Positions 1-10,930 of a stretch of DNA of 64,000 nt are shown here, one piece after another. The translations under genes and the position numbers were made by a program. Source of the stretch: Euptelea pleiosperma (lineage: Eukaryota; Streptophyta; Magnoliopsida; Ranunculales; Eupteleaceae). The notes under the pieces were generated by a model. That model saw only the letters and a list, made by a program, of their open reading frames with translations, was not told the origin of the DNA and ran no database searches. The DNA is taken from NCBI GenBank assembly GCA_035048495.1, contig CM068543.1, forward strand, positions 23,983,751-24,047,750, in the 5' to 3' direction. Each line of letters starts with the position of its first letter. Position 1 is the first letter of the stretch.

Positions 1-521
1 GAGAAAACGCTTTGTTCCCGAGTTCATGTTGCAATTGGCTCGCAAAATCAGTCCCTTTTAAACATTTTGGACCTTCAAGATTCATAGATCAATAGATGTG
101 TTGTTTGTTCAATCTCTCCATGTTTGTATATTGTGATTTGAATTATTTTTAGGTAGCTTCCCCCATTCTTTTCTTTTACGTTTTTTTTTTTTTTTTTTGT
201 ACTCGTTTATTGACAGACAGCAGGGAAGTAATAGATTTCTCAGAGATTTAAGGTGATTGTTCCGAACCAATGCGTGTCTGTTGTAGATACCCATTGGCCT
301 CTGAACAGAACAAATGGATTTCAGGTTGAACCTGAACCCATCGTACCGACCTGGGTTACATAAATTTTATATAAAAAATAGGACAGGTGGTCGATCCCGG
401 CCTCGCACACAATTGTATAAAATCTAAAATTGGGTCAGGTATTTGACACATCTACGTGGGGCCTACATGGAGATGGGTGAGGGGAGCATGATCTATTAAA
501 CCATGGAGATCATCACAAAGG
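1..521. other. no gene seen
   Basis: AT-rich intergenic sequence with an 18-bp poly(T) run at 181-198. Positions 300-440 carry a 'GACCTGGGTT' type GC-rich fragment that resembles decayed repeat sequence. No supported gene. Confidence 0.5.
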
Positions 522-714
522 AATGTTAGCTCTTGTTATTTCTTTCCTACATTTCTCATAGTTAGCTCATACAATGCACATGCGGGTCACCAATTAACCA
601 ATTAAAACCCCCAAAAAATCAGTTCATTTGAATGATCCAAACAATTCGATCAATCTAGATTCTTATAAGACTAGATCCGACGGTGCAAAAGGAAAAAGTC
701 CATTTAATTGATGG
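522..714. repeat. dispersed repeat, copy 1 (second copy 8035-8264)
   Basis: This stretch starts AATGTTAGCTCTTGTTAT and ends in TTTAATTGATGG. It recurs in the same orientation at 8035-8264 with moderate divergence. The neighbouring block 1590-1752 also recurs at 7914-8340, so 0.5-1.8 kb and 7.9-8.3 kb derive from one repeat family whose pieces are in a different order in the two places. Confidence 0.6.
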
Positions 715-773
715 TGAATGTCCTTTCATATCTTGACTTCGAGTCAATGCCCTTTTATTTTCTTCGGAAAATT

Positions 774-1359
774 AAGAATACAACTTTTCGCAAATCCCAA
801 AAAAGAAAATGAAACGCCCTTTCAAAGGGCGTTTCGTCAGATGTCAGTCGAATCAGTCGCCGACTGACTAACGAATGACTGATGGCTGACACGTCTGACA
901 AACGCCCTTTTAAAGGACGTTTATTCCTGAGAAATGGTTTTTTAAAAAATGTTTTCATGAAAAAAATGCCCTTTCAAAGGGCGTCTGCCAGGCGACGACT
1001 TAAATTCCGCCTAAGTCGCTTTCATCTATTCACCCGCCTCTCCTCTCTCGCTGTCACAAAAAATGTCATTTCAAATAACGTTTATCCGTTAGAACGGATC
1101 CCAATGGCCGAACGCCCTTTAAAAGGGCGTTTGTCAGTGAAAAACGCCCTTTAAAATAACGTCTGTCAATTGTCAGAGGTCTGACAGACGTTTTTTAAAA
1201 AGGCGTCTATTACTGAAAAACGTCATTTAAAATGACGTTTTTTACTGACAAACGCCCTTTTAAAGGGCATTTTTTTGATAAACATGTGCCACATAATGAA
1301 ACGCTCTTTGAAAGGGCGTTTCTTTTTCTTTTTTGGGATTTGCGAAAAGTTGTATTCTT
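774..1359. mobile_element. inverted-repeat element with ten internal 21-bp palindromes
   Basis: The ends are about 60-bp terminal inverted repeats: left begins AAGAATACAACTTTTCGC, right ends GCGAAAAGTTGTATTCTT. Inside are ten near-palindromes of the type AACGCCCTTTNAAAGGGCGTT at about 813, 901, 965, 1062, 1111, 1143, 1187, 1219, 1251 and 1300. Some units have CGTCATTT in place of CGCCCTTT on one or both arms. A GTCAG/CTGAC-rich palindromic block lies at 836-900. There is no coding capacity; the short open frames here only reflect the repeats. This fits a non-autonomous foldback or MITE-like element in which the palindromes could be transposase-binding subterminal repeats. No target duplication was found, so the superfamily is open. 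Confidence 0.75.
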
Positions 1360-1432
1360 TTTTGTATATAGATTAAAGTTTATTTTCTTTTTAGAAATTT
1401 TCCGTATTTTCTTTTCTTGTGGTGGTTGTCAA

Positions 1433-1503
1433 GGTCCAAACCGTAGGATATCGATATTCTTTGAGATCTGTGAGGTATGAATCTTGAGGACCAGCAACTT
1501 TCT
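1433..1503 (+). repeat. direct repeat, copy 1 (second copy 2133-2196)
   Basis: Both copies read GGTCCA.ACC, then GAGATCTGTGAGGTATGAATC, then TTGAGGACC. Confidence 0.6.
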
Positions 1504-1589
1504 GGACCTAGGGACAACGACCAGTAGGGATGATGGTAACATTGACATTCCACATAATATGCTCATACATGTACACATCCATGTACATA

Positions 1590-1752
1590 AATAAAAGAAA
1601 AACTTTTGGAAAACTGAGTCGTGCTTGTAACTTTTGGTCACTTGCATCTAACGACTGTAGAATTGACAAGTACACTAATTGACTCTAGTTACCGAAGAAA
1701 TGTGAATCAATAAGTTCACGTTTGTTCTCGGCTATGGATCCCGAGAATCCAA
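1590..1752. repeat. dispersed repeat shared with 7914-8340
   Basis: Shared blocks include GACTGTAGAATTGACAAGT and AAGTTCACGTTTGT. They match a second occurrence at 7914-8340 in the same orientation. Confidence 0.6.
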
Positions 1753-2132
1753 TAATAGGTAATAGTGCTGATATGGCATTCAGTTTCGCAAAAGCAAAAC
1801 CACCGTTGGATTCTCAGGTTCCAAGGCCGAGAAAAAACGTAGTTAATATCATCAAGTTTGGATGATTGGATGGTTTTGGCCCACCTGCAATTGTGCCACA
1901 CTAATGTGTGTATGTGCATGTACATGTGTATTCTTGAATTTTCTTTGAACACGTTTAATAATAAATCACCCGACATCGCATTCTCTTTGAACACGTTTTA
2001 TGTGAGTTGATCAAAGTCTCACAAAATGAATCTTCCCATGAAACCAGAGAACAAGAAAAGTTTGGACCAAGATACCATTAAAATGGATAGGTAAATTATA
2101 GTATCCTCCTGACTGTAGTATTGTCGTCCCTA

Positions 2133-2196
2133 GGTCCAGACCACCGGATAGTCTTCGAGATCTGTGAGGTATGAATCTTGAGGACCAACAACTTTC
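2133..2196 (+). repeat. direct repeat, copy 2 (first copy 1433-1503)
   Basis: Second copy of the repeat at 1433-1503, directly upstream of the broken peptide gene at 2313. Confidence 0.6.
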
Positions 2197-2312
2197 TCTA
2201 TCTCTCTCTCTTTTATGTGCTTATACATGTACATGCACCTACACATGTACATCCACTTACGCATGCATAGGGTAGAGAAGCGAAGACATCCAAAAAACAA
2301 TAACACAAGAAG

Positions 2313-3297
2313 ATGGCTGCTCCAAAGGCATTTCTTATCTTTTTATCCTTGTGGTTTCCGTTCTCCTCGTCCCCTCGGAGATCGAAGCAGCTGCAGGTTT
2401 AATTTGTTTCCATTTCTCTGAGTTATTTAAGTTTCAGATTTTAATTTTTAGAGAATTACTATAGTGGTGGTAGTTAATAGTGTAGCTAGAATCGATTCTT
2501 GCCCGGCCATTAAATGTTTTCATGATCAACACTATTTGACGTACGTACAGAAAACTTTATTTGTGTTAATCTATGTTATCTTTCTTTTATATCATCTCTA
2601 ATTGACGGTAGCATGGTTGAAGCAGAAGAGAAGGGTCACAAAGGGCGTTGCCTACTCATTTTTGCCAAAGTCTTTAAACCTGGCCAAAGCGGGACTAAAA
2701 CCTTGGGAAAGGTAGCCGAGCAGGTGGCAGGAGAAGCCGTTAAAACTTGCTTTCACTATAAGAAAAAGTAGATTTAGCGACGACCTTTTAGCGACGGCCA
2801 GCAAAACCGTCGCTATAATTTACCTTTAGCGACGGCTAATACATGACCGTCGTTGAAAGCCAACAATAAGTTTTGGAGGAAAATTTATAGCATATAGTGT
2901 CAGAACTTAGAGACGGCCGAATGCTGACCGTCGCTACATATTATTTTCAACGATGGTGATGCTCTGACCGTCGCTATAGGTGATCATATAGCGACTGTCA
3001 GAATTCGGCCTTCGCTACATCGTCTTTTAGTGAAGGGCATCTAGCCAACGATGGTGATTTTTCTAGGGTTTTTTCTTGCTAGCTACAGAAGAGATCACCA
3101 ATCATTAGCTTCATCTTCCACCGGTGAGTTTTCTCATTCTGGCCACCGACCGTCGCTAAAACCCTTTTTTGTTGTAGTGAATTTCCATGCCCGGTGAGTT
3201 TTCTCATTTTGGCCACTGACCGTCGCTAAAACCCTTTTTTGTTGTAGTGTTTCCATGCGTATTTGGAAAGGATGGCAAGTGTTGCGGAATTAACTGA
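2313..3297 (+). pseudogene. small secreted Cys-containing peptide gene, broken by a frameshift and a CACTA insertion
   Basis: Exon 1 (2313-2396) opens with ATG in the same context (AACAATAACACAAGAAG-ATG) as the peptide genes at 16514, 25420 and 34034, and encodes a related signal peptide starting MAAPKAFL. One base is missing in the T-run near 2341. With that base the frame would read ILVVSVLLVPSEIEAAA into a phase-1 donor (CAG|GTTTAA). Exon 2 begins at 2626 after GAAGCAG and starts EEKGHKGRC. It stays open to 2753, where a CACTA element splits it, and resumes at 3253 to TGA 3295-3297. Without the element the frame continues across the junction. The C-terminal part has cysteines in the patterns TCFPC and KCC, five in all. 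The intact product would be about 85 residues. With the element present, translation stops six codons into it. Exon 2 is unlike the proline-rich exons of the paralogues. Function unknown; probably apoplastic from the signal peptide. Confidence 0.7.
2754..3249 (+). mobile_element. non-autonomous CACTA element (496 bp)
   Basis: It begins CACTATAAGAAAAAGTAG and ends TTTTTTGTTGTAGTG, the CACTA signature. A 3-bp target duplication TTT flanks it (2751-2753 and 3250-3252). Internal repeats of AGCGACGGNN..NNCCGTCGCTA in both orientations are typical CACTA subterminal repeats. The last ~62 bp occur twice in tandem (about 3119-3179 and 3187-3249), so there are two candidate right ends; only the outer one gives the TTT duplication. 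No transposase. It lies inside exon 2 of the gene at 2313-3297. Confidence 0.85.
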
Positions 3298-3569
3298 CAA
3301 ACAAATACAGCTAGCCTTGTGCGTAATTAAATAAGTCATGTAGACATGTAATGAATAAGAAGTTGTGACCAGTACAAGTAGGACTTGGTTTTATGGTTTG
3401 TTTGGGGGCCAAAAGTCGCATTTTAATAAAGTTTCCATTTAAGCTTGATGTTGCAAACTTGTATGCATGAGACTCGGCCAGTACTTGAACATGATTATGA
3501 CTGAAAATGAGACCCTTCAATCTATAAATCACTAACTTTTAAAAACCCAACAATGAAAACGGTCGATAT
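3298..3569. other. no gene seen
   Basis: Probable 3' flank of the broken gene at 2313. No other structure recognised. The last 12 bases form the left target duplication of the SINE-like unit. Confidence 0.4.
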
Positions 3570-3792
3570 AGTGCAGATGGCCAGGGTTCCACTCTAAAAA
3601 GTAGGAGGTTCTGAGTTCAATTCTCCTTGGGGCCACCCCTTTGGAAAGAGAGGGTAATAATTGGCTCGGTCCACATTAACTCTTCCAGTACACTCCGGCA
3701 TGTGTGGACGGGGTCACTATCATGCCCCGGGGGACTAGCTGTCGAGTGCTCTAAGAGGCCCGGATACCCACTGTTTAAAAAAAGAAAAAAAA
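3570..3792 (+). mobile_element. SINE-like retroposon
   Basis: A roughly 220-bp unit starts AGTGCAGATGGCCAGGG. It has a B-box-like stretch (GGTTCTGAGTTCAATTC, about 3608-3624) and ends in an A-rich tail AAAAAAAGAAAAAAAA. It is bounded by imperfect 12-bp direct repeats (AACGGTCGATAT at 3558-3569; ACCGGCCGATAT at about 3793-3804), as expected of target-primed retroposition. The A box is weak, so the tRNA origin is an inference. Confidence 0.55.
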
Positions 3793-3875
3793 ACCGGCCG
3801 ATATCCTTGTTTTCTTGCCTGCCCTATCACCCACCAAAATAAGCCCAAGCAAACCAGAAACTTCAAATACCCATA

Positions 3876-5445
3876 GGGTCTGTTTGGTAACTCGAATTGA
3901 GTCAGAATAGAATCACAAATCTCAGTGTTTGGGAGGATCGAATTTCAGGAATTATATTTTCAATTCTGTGATTTTCCGGAATTAGAAGTTTTAGGGGGAG
4001 AAGAAACTTCTAATTCCTGGAATTCTATTTTCGGACGAAGCGATTCGAGAGAATTTTATTGAGCTCCAACTCTCACACACATCCCTAGGTGTACGTATAA
4101 ATAAAAAAAAAAAATATTAGGATTAGTTATTTGCAACCATTAAATTGGTGTCTTTTTATTGGTTGATTTTTCACCGTGGGATATCTAGCATTATTTGGTG
4201 TACTTAGATTGAATGGTTAGAAAATTTTAATCAACCTTATTTTTAGTATGTAAGTCCACCTAGGGATGGGACAAACATCCATACGATCCATGGTCTCTAA
4301 TAATGTGCCACGTGGCTCATACTGTGGTCCATCATCAACGGATTAAAAAAATTTAACCGTTGGATTGATGTCTTTTATGGGTTGATTTTTAACCCTGGGA
4401 TATACATATAGCATTAGTTGGGGCACGGAGATCTAAAGTTGAAAGATAAGGTCTAGTTAGAGATGTAACTAATCGTTGGATTGATGTCTTCTATGAGTTA
4501 ATTTTTAACCACTGCATTGTTGTTTTCCATGAGTTGATTTTTAACCGTTGGATATATAGCACCAGTTGGGGTACGATGATCCAAGTTGAGAGATAACTAA
4601 TCAGCCTAATTTTAGTTTGTAGGTCCTACCAGGGATATAACTAACCGTTAGATTGGTGTATTTTATTGGTTGATTTTTAACCGTGGGATTTCTAGCATTA
4701 GTTGGGGTATGAAGATCCAAAGCTTATAAATGACCAATCAGCCTTATTTTTAGTATGTAGGTCCACCTAGGGATGGGACAAATAGCTATACGGTATTAGT
4801 GATTTGTACCTATTGGACTCGTGCCTTTTTATGGGTAGATTTTTAACTATGAGATATCTAGCATTATTTGGGTTAAATCTAAAGGTTAGAATAACTAATC
4901 ATTCTGATTTTTAGTATCTAGGTCCACCTAGAGATGGGACAAACATCGATACAGTCCATCATCATCCATACGGTCTGTGGTCTCTAATAATGTGCCACAT
5001 GGCTTATAATGTGGTCCATCATCAGCGTTGATGATGGACATTCGTATTTGTTGCATCATGTGCCACTTAGCTAGGCTTTAGCTATGAGATTTTGGCACGG
5101 GTTAATATTGGTAAAAAAATTATCAAAATAATTTTATTTTGTATTTTTAATTTTTTTTCTCTAAATTAACATTGATAATAGTAAACTGACGGATGACAAA
5201 AAATAAACAACTGTTATAAAATAAAGTTCATAATATGATATTTCTCTTAAGTAGATAGATAGAAAATTCAATTATGTTAGATCTCCAAACAGCTAAAATT
5301 CGATTTCATTGGGAATTCTAAGTAAATTCCACACTACAGCCAAACACCAGAAATTTCAATTCTTAGAATTCAAATTCCTAGAAATCACAAATCTTGGAAT
5401 TCTATTTTCAATTCCAAATCCATGTCTGGTTGTCAAATAAGGCCC
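3876..5445. mobile_element. hAT-like composite TIR element
   Basis: The left end GGGTCTGTTTGGTAAC and the inverted right end (GGGCCTTATTTGACAAC as complement) form imperfect terminal repeats like those of plant hAT MITEs. Subterminal AATTC-rich sequence is present at both ends. The interior (4126-5036) is a run of four to five related modules of the MITE family also seen at 15183, 17418, 17799 and 24627. No coding frame and no clear 8-bp target duplication. Confidence 0.5.
4126..5036. repeat. run of tandem M1 MITE-type modules
   Basis: Modules of roughly 150-270 bp repeat. Each has a GATTTTTAACCGTGGGAT-like part, a GTCCACCTAGGGATGGGAC part, and a TGTGCCACGTGGC part containing a G-box palindrome. 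The multiplicity suggests repeated nested insertion or local duplication. Confidence 0.6.
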
Positions 5446-5932
5446 ATTGTGATTAAAGTAAGGCAAATCGTACAATTCGGGCCCACTGACAGCATGGATG
5501 TTTGGCCCAAACCTTGGTGGTTCTACACACCAAAAAATCAGCTTGATTGATGATTTCCTACCATTAGATTAATTGCTTGAATCCCACATATAGAATCACT
5601 CACGTGATTGATGTACCCCCGGCAACGAATGTTTTCTCATATGTGGAATGATAGCTAGCCGTCCTACAATGTCACGTCATTTTCTCCATCCTTAGGCCGG
5701 TAGTCTCCACATTCACATGTGAGTGTGTAGGACACACAATACATTGGACTGGATCAAGGGAGGAGACACTTAAATATACGTACACCTTGGTAACACAGTT
5801 GTAGTTGGTCCTTTGACCTGAGGGTTTATGGAGTCTTGTAAGGTTTTCCTTAGTTAATTTGATGCACCACTCAGTGAGCACTCTCGGATATAACTAGGTG
5901 TACTAGGTACTCAATGGAAACTTAATTCGATT
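5446..5932. other. no gene; M1-type half repeat
   Basis: 5477-5575 resembles one half of the M1 MITE (CATGGATGTTTGGCCCA then AAAAAATCAGCTTGATTGATG). The rest shows nothing recognisable. Confidence 0.4.
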
Positions 5933-6057
5933 TCAACAAAAAGTGGTTGAGATCTTATCCTCCAAATGAACGGTTGATCTCAGCCACTCACACCCGATTT
6001 TGACAAATGCTTTGTCAGAGAGTGTCGTGGGCACAGGCCACCCACTAGTCTATATAA
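5933..6057 (+). mobile_element. possible Helitron-like short element, copy 1
   Basis: The copy contains GTGGTTGAGATC and CTCAGCCACTC as an internal inverted repeat and ends CGTGGGCACAGGCCACCCACTAG-T. A GC-rich stretch before CTAG-T is the usual shape of a Helitron 3' end. Copy 2 lies at 6110-6673. Confidence 0.35.
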
Positions 6058-6109
6058 CAAAATATGGAAGTTGTCTTATCTCTTATCTTATCCGGCTTCA
6101 TAAGATAAA

Positions 6110-6673
6110 GAGTGGTTGAGATCAAATCCATCCATCTAATGTGGACGGTTTCAGCCACTCAATTCCCCTCATTTATTCTTCTCAGGCGATGATTTTTGTG
6201 GAAATCTGAAACTTCATTATACAGGCAAGGTGGTCATTGGGCCCAAAAGCATGGCTGATGGTGGCATTAAGATGATACTGTAGCACGGATTCGGACCTCC
6301 CCTATTATGTTATGTATCGTTTCAATGCTTAACGGCAATTATTTTCTGTTATTTTTCCAATATAACAAAAAATTTGACCGTTATTTTTTGAAATTTTTTT
6401 TTATTAAAGAACATCCGTTATTTCCATTATCTTTCAGTTATTTTCCGTAAAAAAATTAATTGAAAATTTGAAATTTAAAATTTGAATTTTAGCGTCATTA
6501 TTTCCGTTATTTTTTATTTTTGCCACTGTGCATTACATTCTGTTATAACGGAAAAAACAGTAACGCCCCCCCCAGTCCATTATACCGGTTGAGTGCCGGA
6601 GCCACCCAAATTTTACAAACATTTTTTTTTTTTTTTTGTGGAGTGACGTGGGCACGGGCCATTTACTAGTATA
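6110..6673 (+). mobile_element. possible Helitron-like short element, copy 2
   Basis: This shares its start (GAGTGGTTGAGATC) and end (CGTGGGCACGGGCCATTTACTAG-T) with copy 1. About 430 bp (about 6180-6600) is extra relative to copy 1 and contains repeated TTATTTTCCGTTAT-like motifs related to sequence at 18190-18420. Confidence 0.35.
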
Positions 6674-7913
6674 TATACATGGAAAGGAGATTTGGATAAT
6701 ACCAAATCATACCATATAATCCCATAAAATAACATTCAAACACTAGAAAATAAAGTAGAGATTTACATATATACCCTTAGTTTGGCTCTCTCTTTCTTTC
6801 CTTTATCTTGTTGTTGGTCATAGATGGGAAGACCCAGATATGTATATTCTTCTACAGTCTAGAGACCTGTGAAGGATTTGTGATTCAATAACCAATCACC
6901 ATCTTCTCCGTCAAACCTATTTAAGTAATAATTTAATTATTTTGTGATGCAATTCCTCACCCCTAAGCTTGTAGTAGTGTATAAATTGTTGATGTATGTA
7001 CACGCATTTACTCTTATGTTTATACAAATATAAATAATTAAATAATAAATTATTCATTTTTTAAAAAATTTACTATTTTTTTAACATTTTAAAAAATAAA
7101 GAAGGCCCCAGCCCGGCCTGGCCCGACAAGCCCGACCCGGCCCAGCACTGTTGCATTGGCCCGATGGGCCAAATGGCCAGGCTGATCGACCCCCTGGCTC
7201 TGCCATTGAGTGATTACTTGGACTGTTTCGAGGGGTTGGTTCACCGAATCAATTGCCCGGTTTGGTTTGTTTTGGATTTCAGAACATTGGTAATAATCGA
7301 ATTGATGATTTCATTGCTCATGTTCAATAACAAATCAACAGAACCGGCATTGTATTGATTAAAGCTAGAAGATGAATCAATGGCTGATTTTTGGGTGAGG
7401 ATGATCTCCTCACCATATAGATCACCCCCAACAAAAAATCAGCCCATTCTGAAATTTCTAACCCATAGTATATTACATCACAGCATAAAAAAATTTAGCT
7501 CATCATCACTATTTGATCTCCATTGGATGGTGATTAGGGGTCTCAGTATCCACTAGGAAGGCATCCATTCATTAACTAGGTGGTGGCACAAACCCAAGAA
7601 ACACCATAGATTTTTCAAAGTTGAGGGTGGTCAGTTCGACGCTCCGACCCCACTGCGTGTGGTGGACTTTGAGATTCATGCAATAGTCCTTGGATTCATG
7701 TGGTGCGAATTTCGATGATCAATAGTATTCTGGGGATGACAATGCTAACACTCTGTGGATTGGGGAAGATCTATATTTTCCACCTAGTTGATTAGTGTTT
7801 AGTGCGTACCCTCCCCTTGTGGGAGGTCATGGGTTCCCCTTTCTCGGTCCAGCCCGGCCCAGGTTTAGCCTAGATGCATCCCAGTCTCAACCGTGTCGCC
7901 TATCAACGAAAAA
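6674..7913. other. no gene; decayed repeats
   Basis: 7080-7160 is a GC-rich run of GGCCCGACCCGG type found near many plant repeats. 7367-7440 is a fragment of the GATGATCTCCTCACC MITE core. The short open frame at 7164 lies in repeat sequence and is not supported as a gene. Confidence 0.4.
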
Positions 7914-8340
7914 AAATAAAAGAAAAACTTTTAGGAAATTGAATCGTGCTGGTAATCGGGGGACCATTTTTGGTCACTTGCGTCTAATGACTGTAGAATT
8001 GACAAGTTCCCTAATTGACTCTAGTTACCAAAGAAATGTTAGCTCTTGTTATATCTTTTCTGCATTTCTCATGGTTAACTCACACGGTGCACATGCGGGT
8101 GTAGTGGAGTGTAAATGGTCCATCCAATTGATCAAGCTCATCACCTATTGACCTAAACCCCAAAAAACCAGTTCATTTGAATAAACCAAACAATTGGATC
8201 AATAGAATCTTATAAGAATATATATCTGATAGTGCAAAAACAAAAAAGTGCATTTAATCGATGGGTTGGGATTAGGGGACCAACAAAAGTGAACCAACAA
8301 GTTCACGTTTGTCCTCGGCCATTGATCTTGAGGATCCAAC
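7914..8340. repeat. dispersed repeat, second copy of 522-714 and 1590-1752
   Basis: Matches both earlier blocks in the same orientation, here joined head to tail. Confidence 0.6.
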
Positions 8341-9187
8341 GGTGGTCTATCATCATCTTTAAACTTACCCAACTTGATGCAACCTTGGTCCGCCATCTTA
8401 ATACATTCTAAAAATCTACCATAATTGTTTTTGTAAAAATAAACCAATTACTTAAAGTACCAAAATCATAAATGTGCTACTAACTAATTTAAAAACTTTA
8501 GATTAAAACTCCAATAAAAAAATATAATAATACATATCTAAAGTCTATTAAATCAATTAAAATAATAAAAATATAATAATCTCTTGGTAATTCTTATTCG
8601 TTAGTCTGTTCCATTCTTTCGCTTATTCTTTCGTTGTTTGGGACTCTTCTTCGGATTCTTCTAGCTTATCTAGATTTGAATATTTTGACATAATAGGTCG
8701 TGAACTTACGCTCTGTAAGATACTACACCCTTCCCAAAACCAAGGAAATTGATCTAAAGTCACATTATAATAAAATAAAACATATGGAATAATATATCAT
8801 GTACCAATGATTTCACTTCATAATAAGCATATTCACATAATACAATACAAATGAATACATAAATATGTATGTCGATTAACCCATAAAGGGTCTCCATCTC
8901 CTACTTCTCTCCTAAAGCGATAGCTTCCCTCCAAAACAACACTTTGTATCCATAACATGAATCTATTTTCTCAAAATTTCTCATAATACATACTTTTTTA
9001 TATCTCAGTCCTATAGTTAAACTTTACCAAATATACATGAAATTCTAATATTCATAAGAGAAAAAATAGAAAGAATAGACAAATTCAAATTTTTAGCACA
9101 TATAATAAATGATTCATCATCAAAAGTAAAAAATACTTAATAAAGATCCTAGATCTAAACCTCTTAAACTAAAGAAGGTAAGGCACC
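8341..9187. other. no gene seen
   Basis: Very AT-rich sequence without supported features. Confidence 0.4.
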
Positions 9188-10895
9188 TGTGGCGACCTGA
9201 ACCCAGGACCCATGACCCGACCCAGAAGAGTATGGATCGAACTTGGTATCCGAGGCTAAGGCACGAGGTGCGGATAAAAATAATATTGATGAATTAATGA
9301 GCATGTATCTACGTCAACAAACAAATCAAAATGAATTAATCTCATAACGTAAATTTAAAACTTATTTTCGATTACATTTCAAATGTCAAATAACAACCTA
9401 CTAAGATAACTAGGAATTCAAATGACTAGAAGCAAAACCTAAACATAATTTCTGGGAAAGTAATAAAAGTGCTTGAATCCTCTGACTCCTATCACTAAGC
9501 CGCTAGTCCATCCGGTATCTCTGCAAAATTTTAGAATATAGACATGAGTTATCAACAACTCAGTCGGTTCGCTCTACTACCTATACTTCTATAGGGATGA
9601 GCGTTTAAAACATGATAAAAATCATACAATGATCGAAATATGCATCAATGCTATCGATAATCAAATACTGGACTCATCGGGCAAATCCAAAAACCTCAAT
9701 GAGTCAAAATAATAATGAGAGTGCATGGTTGGGCTAAACGAGCGACTTTCTTACGGGCGGGTCATGTGTCGTTAATTCCACAACAAGTATCCGGGATTGT
9801 TTCAGGTCTTTCACCATTGAAAGCAGAATGTCCCCATTGCTTTTTAGGCATGCTCTCGGAATTCGAAAGAGCATCCAAAGGGTCGTGGTCCTACGATACA
9901 TCCCAACCCTTAAAATGATAACAATAAAATAATAACAACCAATGCATCTCCAACAATAATTAACAATCCAAGATAATATTCAACGAACGACCATGTTTCA
10001 ATACATGCAAATAAATCAACAGAGATGTATTAGAATCGATATACATGCTTTTCAACACAGATTGAAATAAATTTTCTATTTTAAACACATGCATTTAATA
10101 ATATAATAATAAAAATACATTTATAAAAGTAAGAGATTGGGAACAGAAACCTACCTTAACAATGCTTTCTTTTGCCTCCTTCGTGTAGCTCTGATCCTAA
10201 GATTATTGGGCCTATAATTGAGCCCATTATCTTGGTTAGGTGAAATTAATCATAGTTGATCATTAATATTAAAAATTTAGTCTATTAGGTTAGGTTCATT
10301 TGGTGTTCTAATTTGAAGATATTTCAAGGGAATTCAGGATGGACACAACTTGACATTTTAAGAATTGTTATTTTGACGTTCTGAAAAAGATAGGGCTTTA
10401 ACCCATCCCTCATAAGATAGAATGACGGTATTATAGTCAATCTATGGGCATAACTTAACAAAATCCAGACCGTACAAAATTGTGGAATTTTGCTCAAAAT
10501 CAAATGACTACCATCCAATAAGTAGAAAACTTGATAAACAACTACAAACATAATACCATAGATTCACATGGTTACTCACTGATGGATTAATACGATGTGT
10601 CTATAGCTTTGGTCTATTCATAAATTTAAAAATACATTTGATCTAATGGTCTGGATCTTGTAGTCAATTGGGTTTTGTAATGTTAAATCAAACATGATCC
10701 AATGATTATACACCCTGTTGCACTACTGATTAGATTAATAACATACGATATTGTATCCACTACCTTTAAGAGTAGGAAAATACTACACTGTACCAAGTGC
10801 AGTCTCACGTTGCACTTACCGCTCAAATCAAACGGTTCAAAACGAATAAAAAGTCAAATTATGGAATCTGTTTTCATCCATGTAAAAAATCAAAC

Positions 10896-10930
<35 letters not shown>

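Noticed and set aside
882..1154. Open frame within the palindrome array
   Set aside because: Its codons are the repeat itself; no start context, domain or codon bias.
813..1320. CRISPR-like array
   Set aside because: Plant nuclear context, palindromic units with irregular spacing, no cas genes; better explained as an inverted-repeat transposable element.
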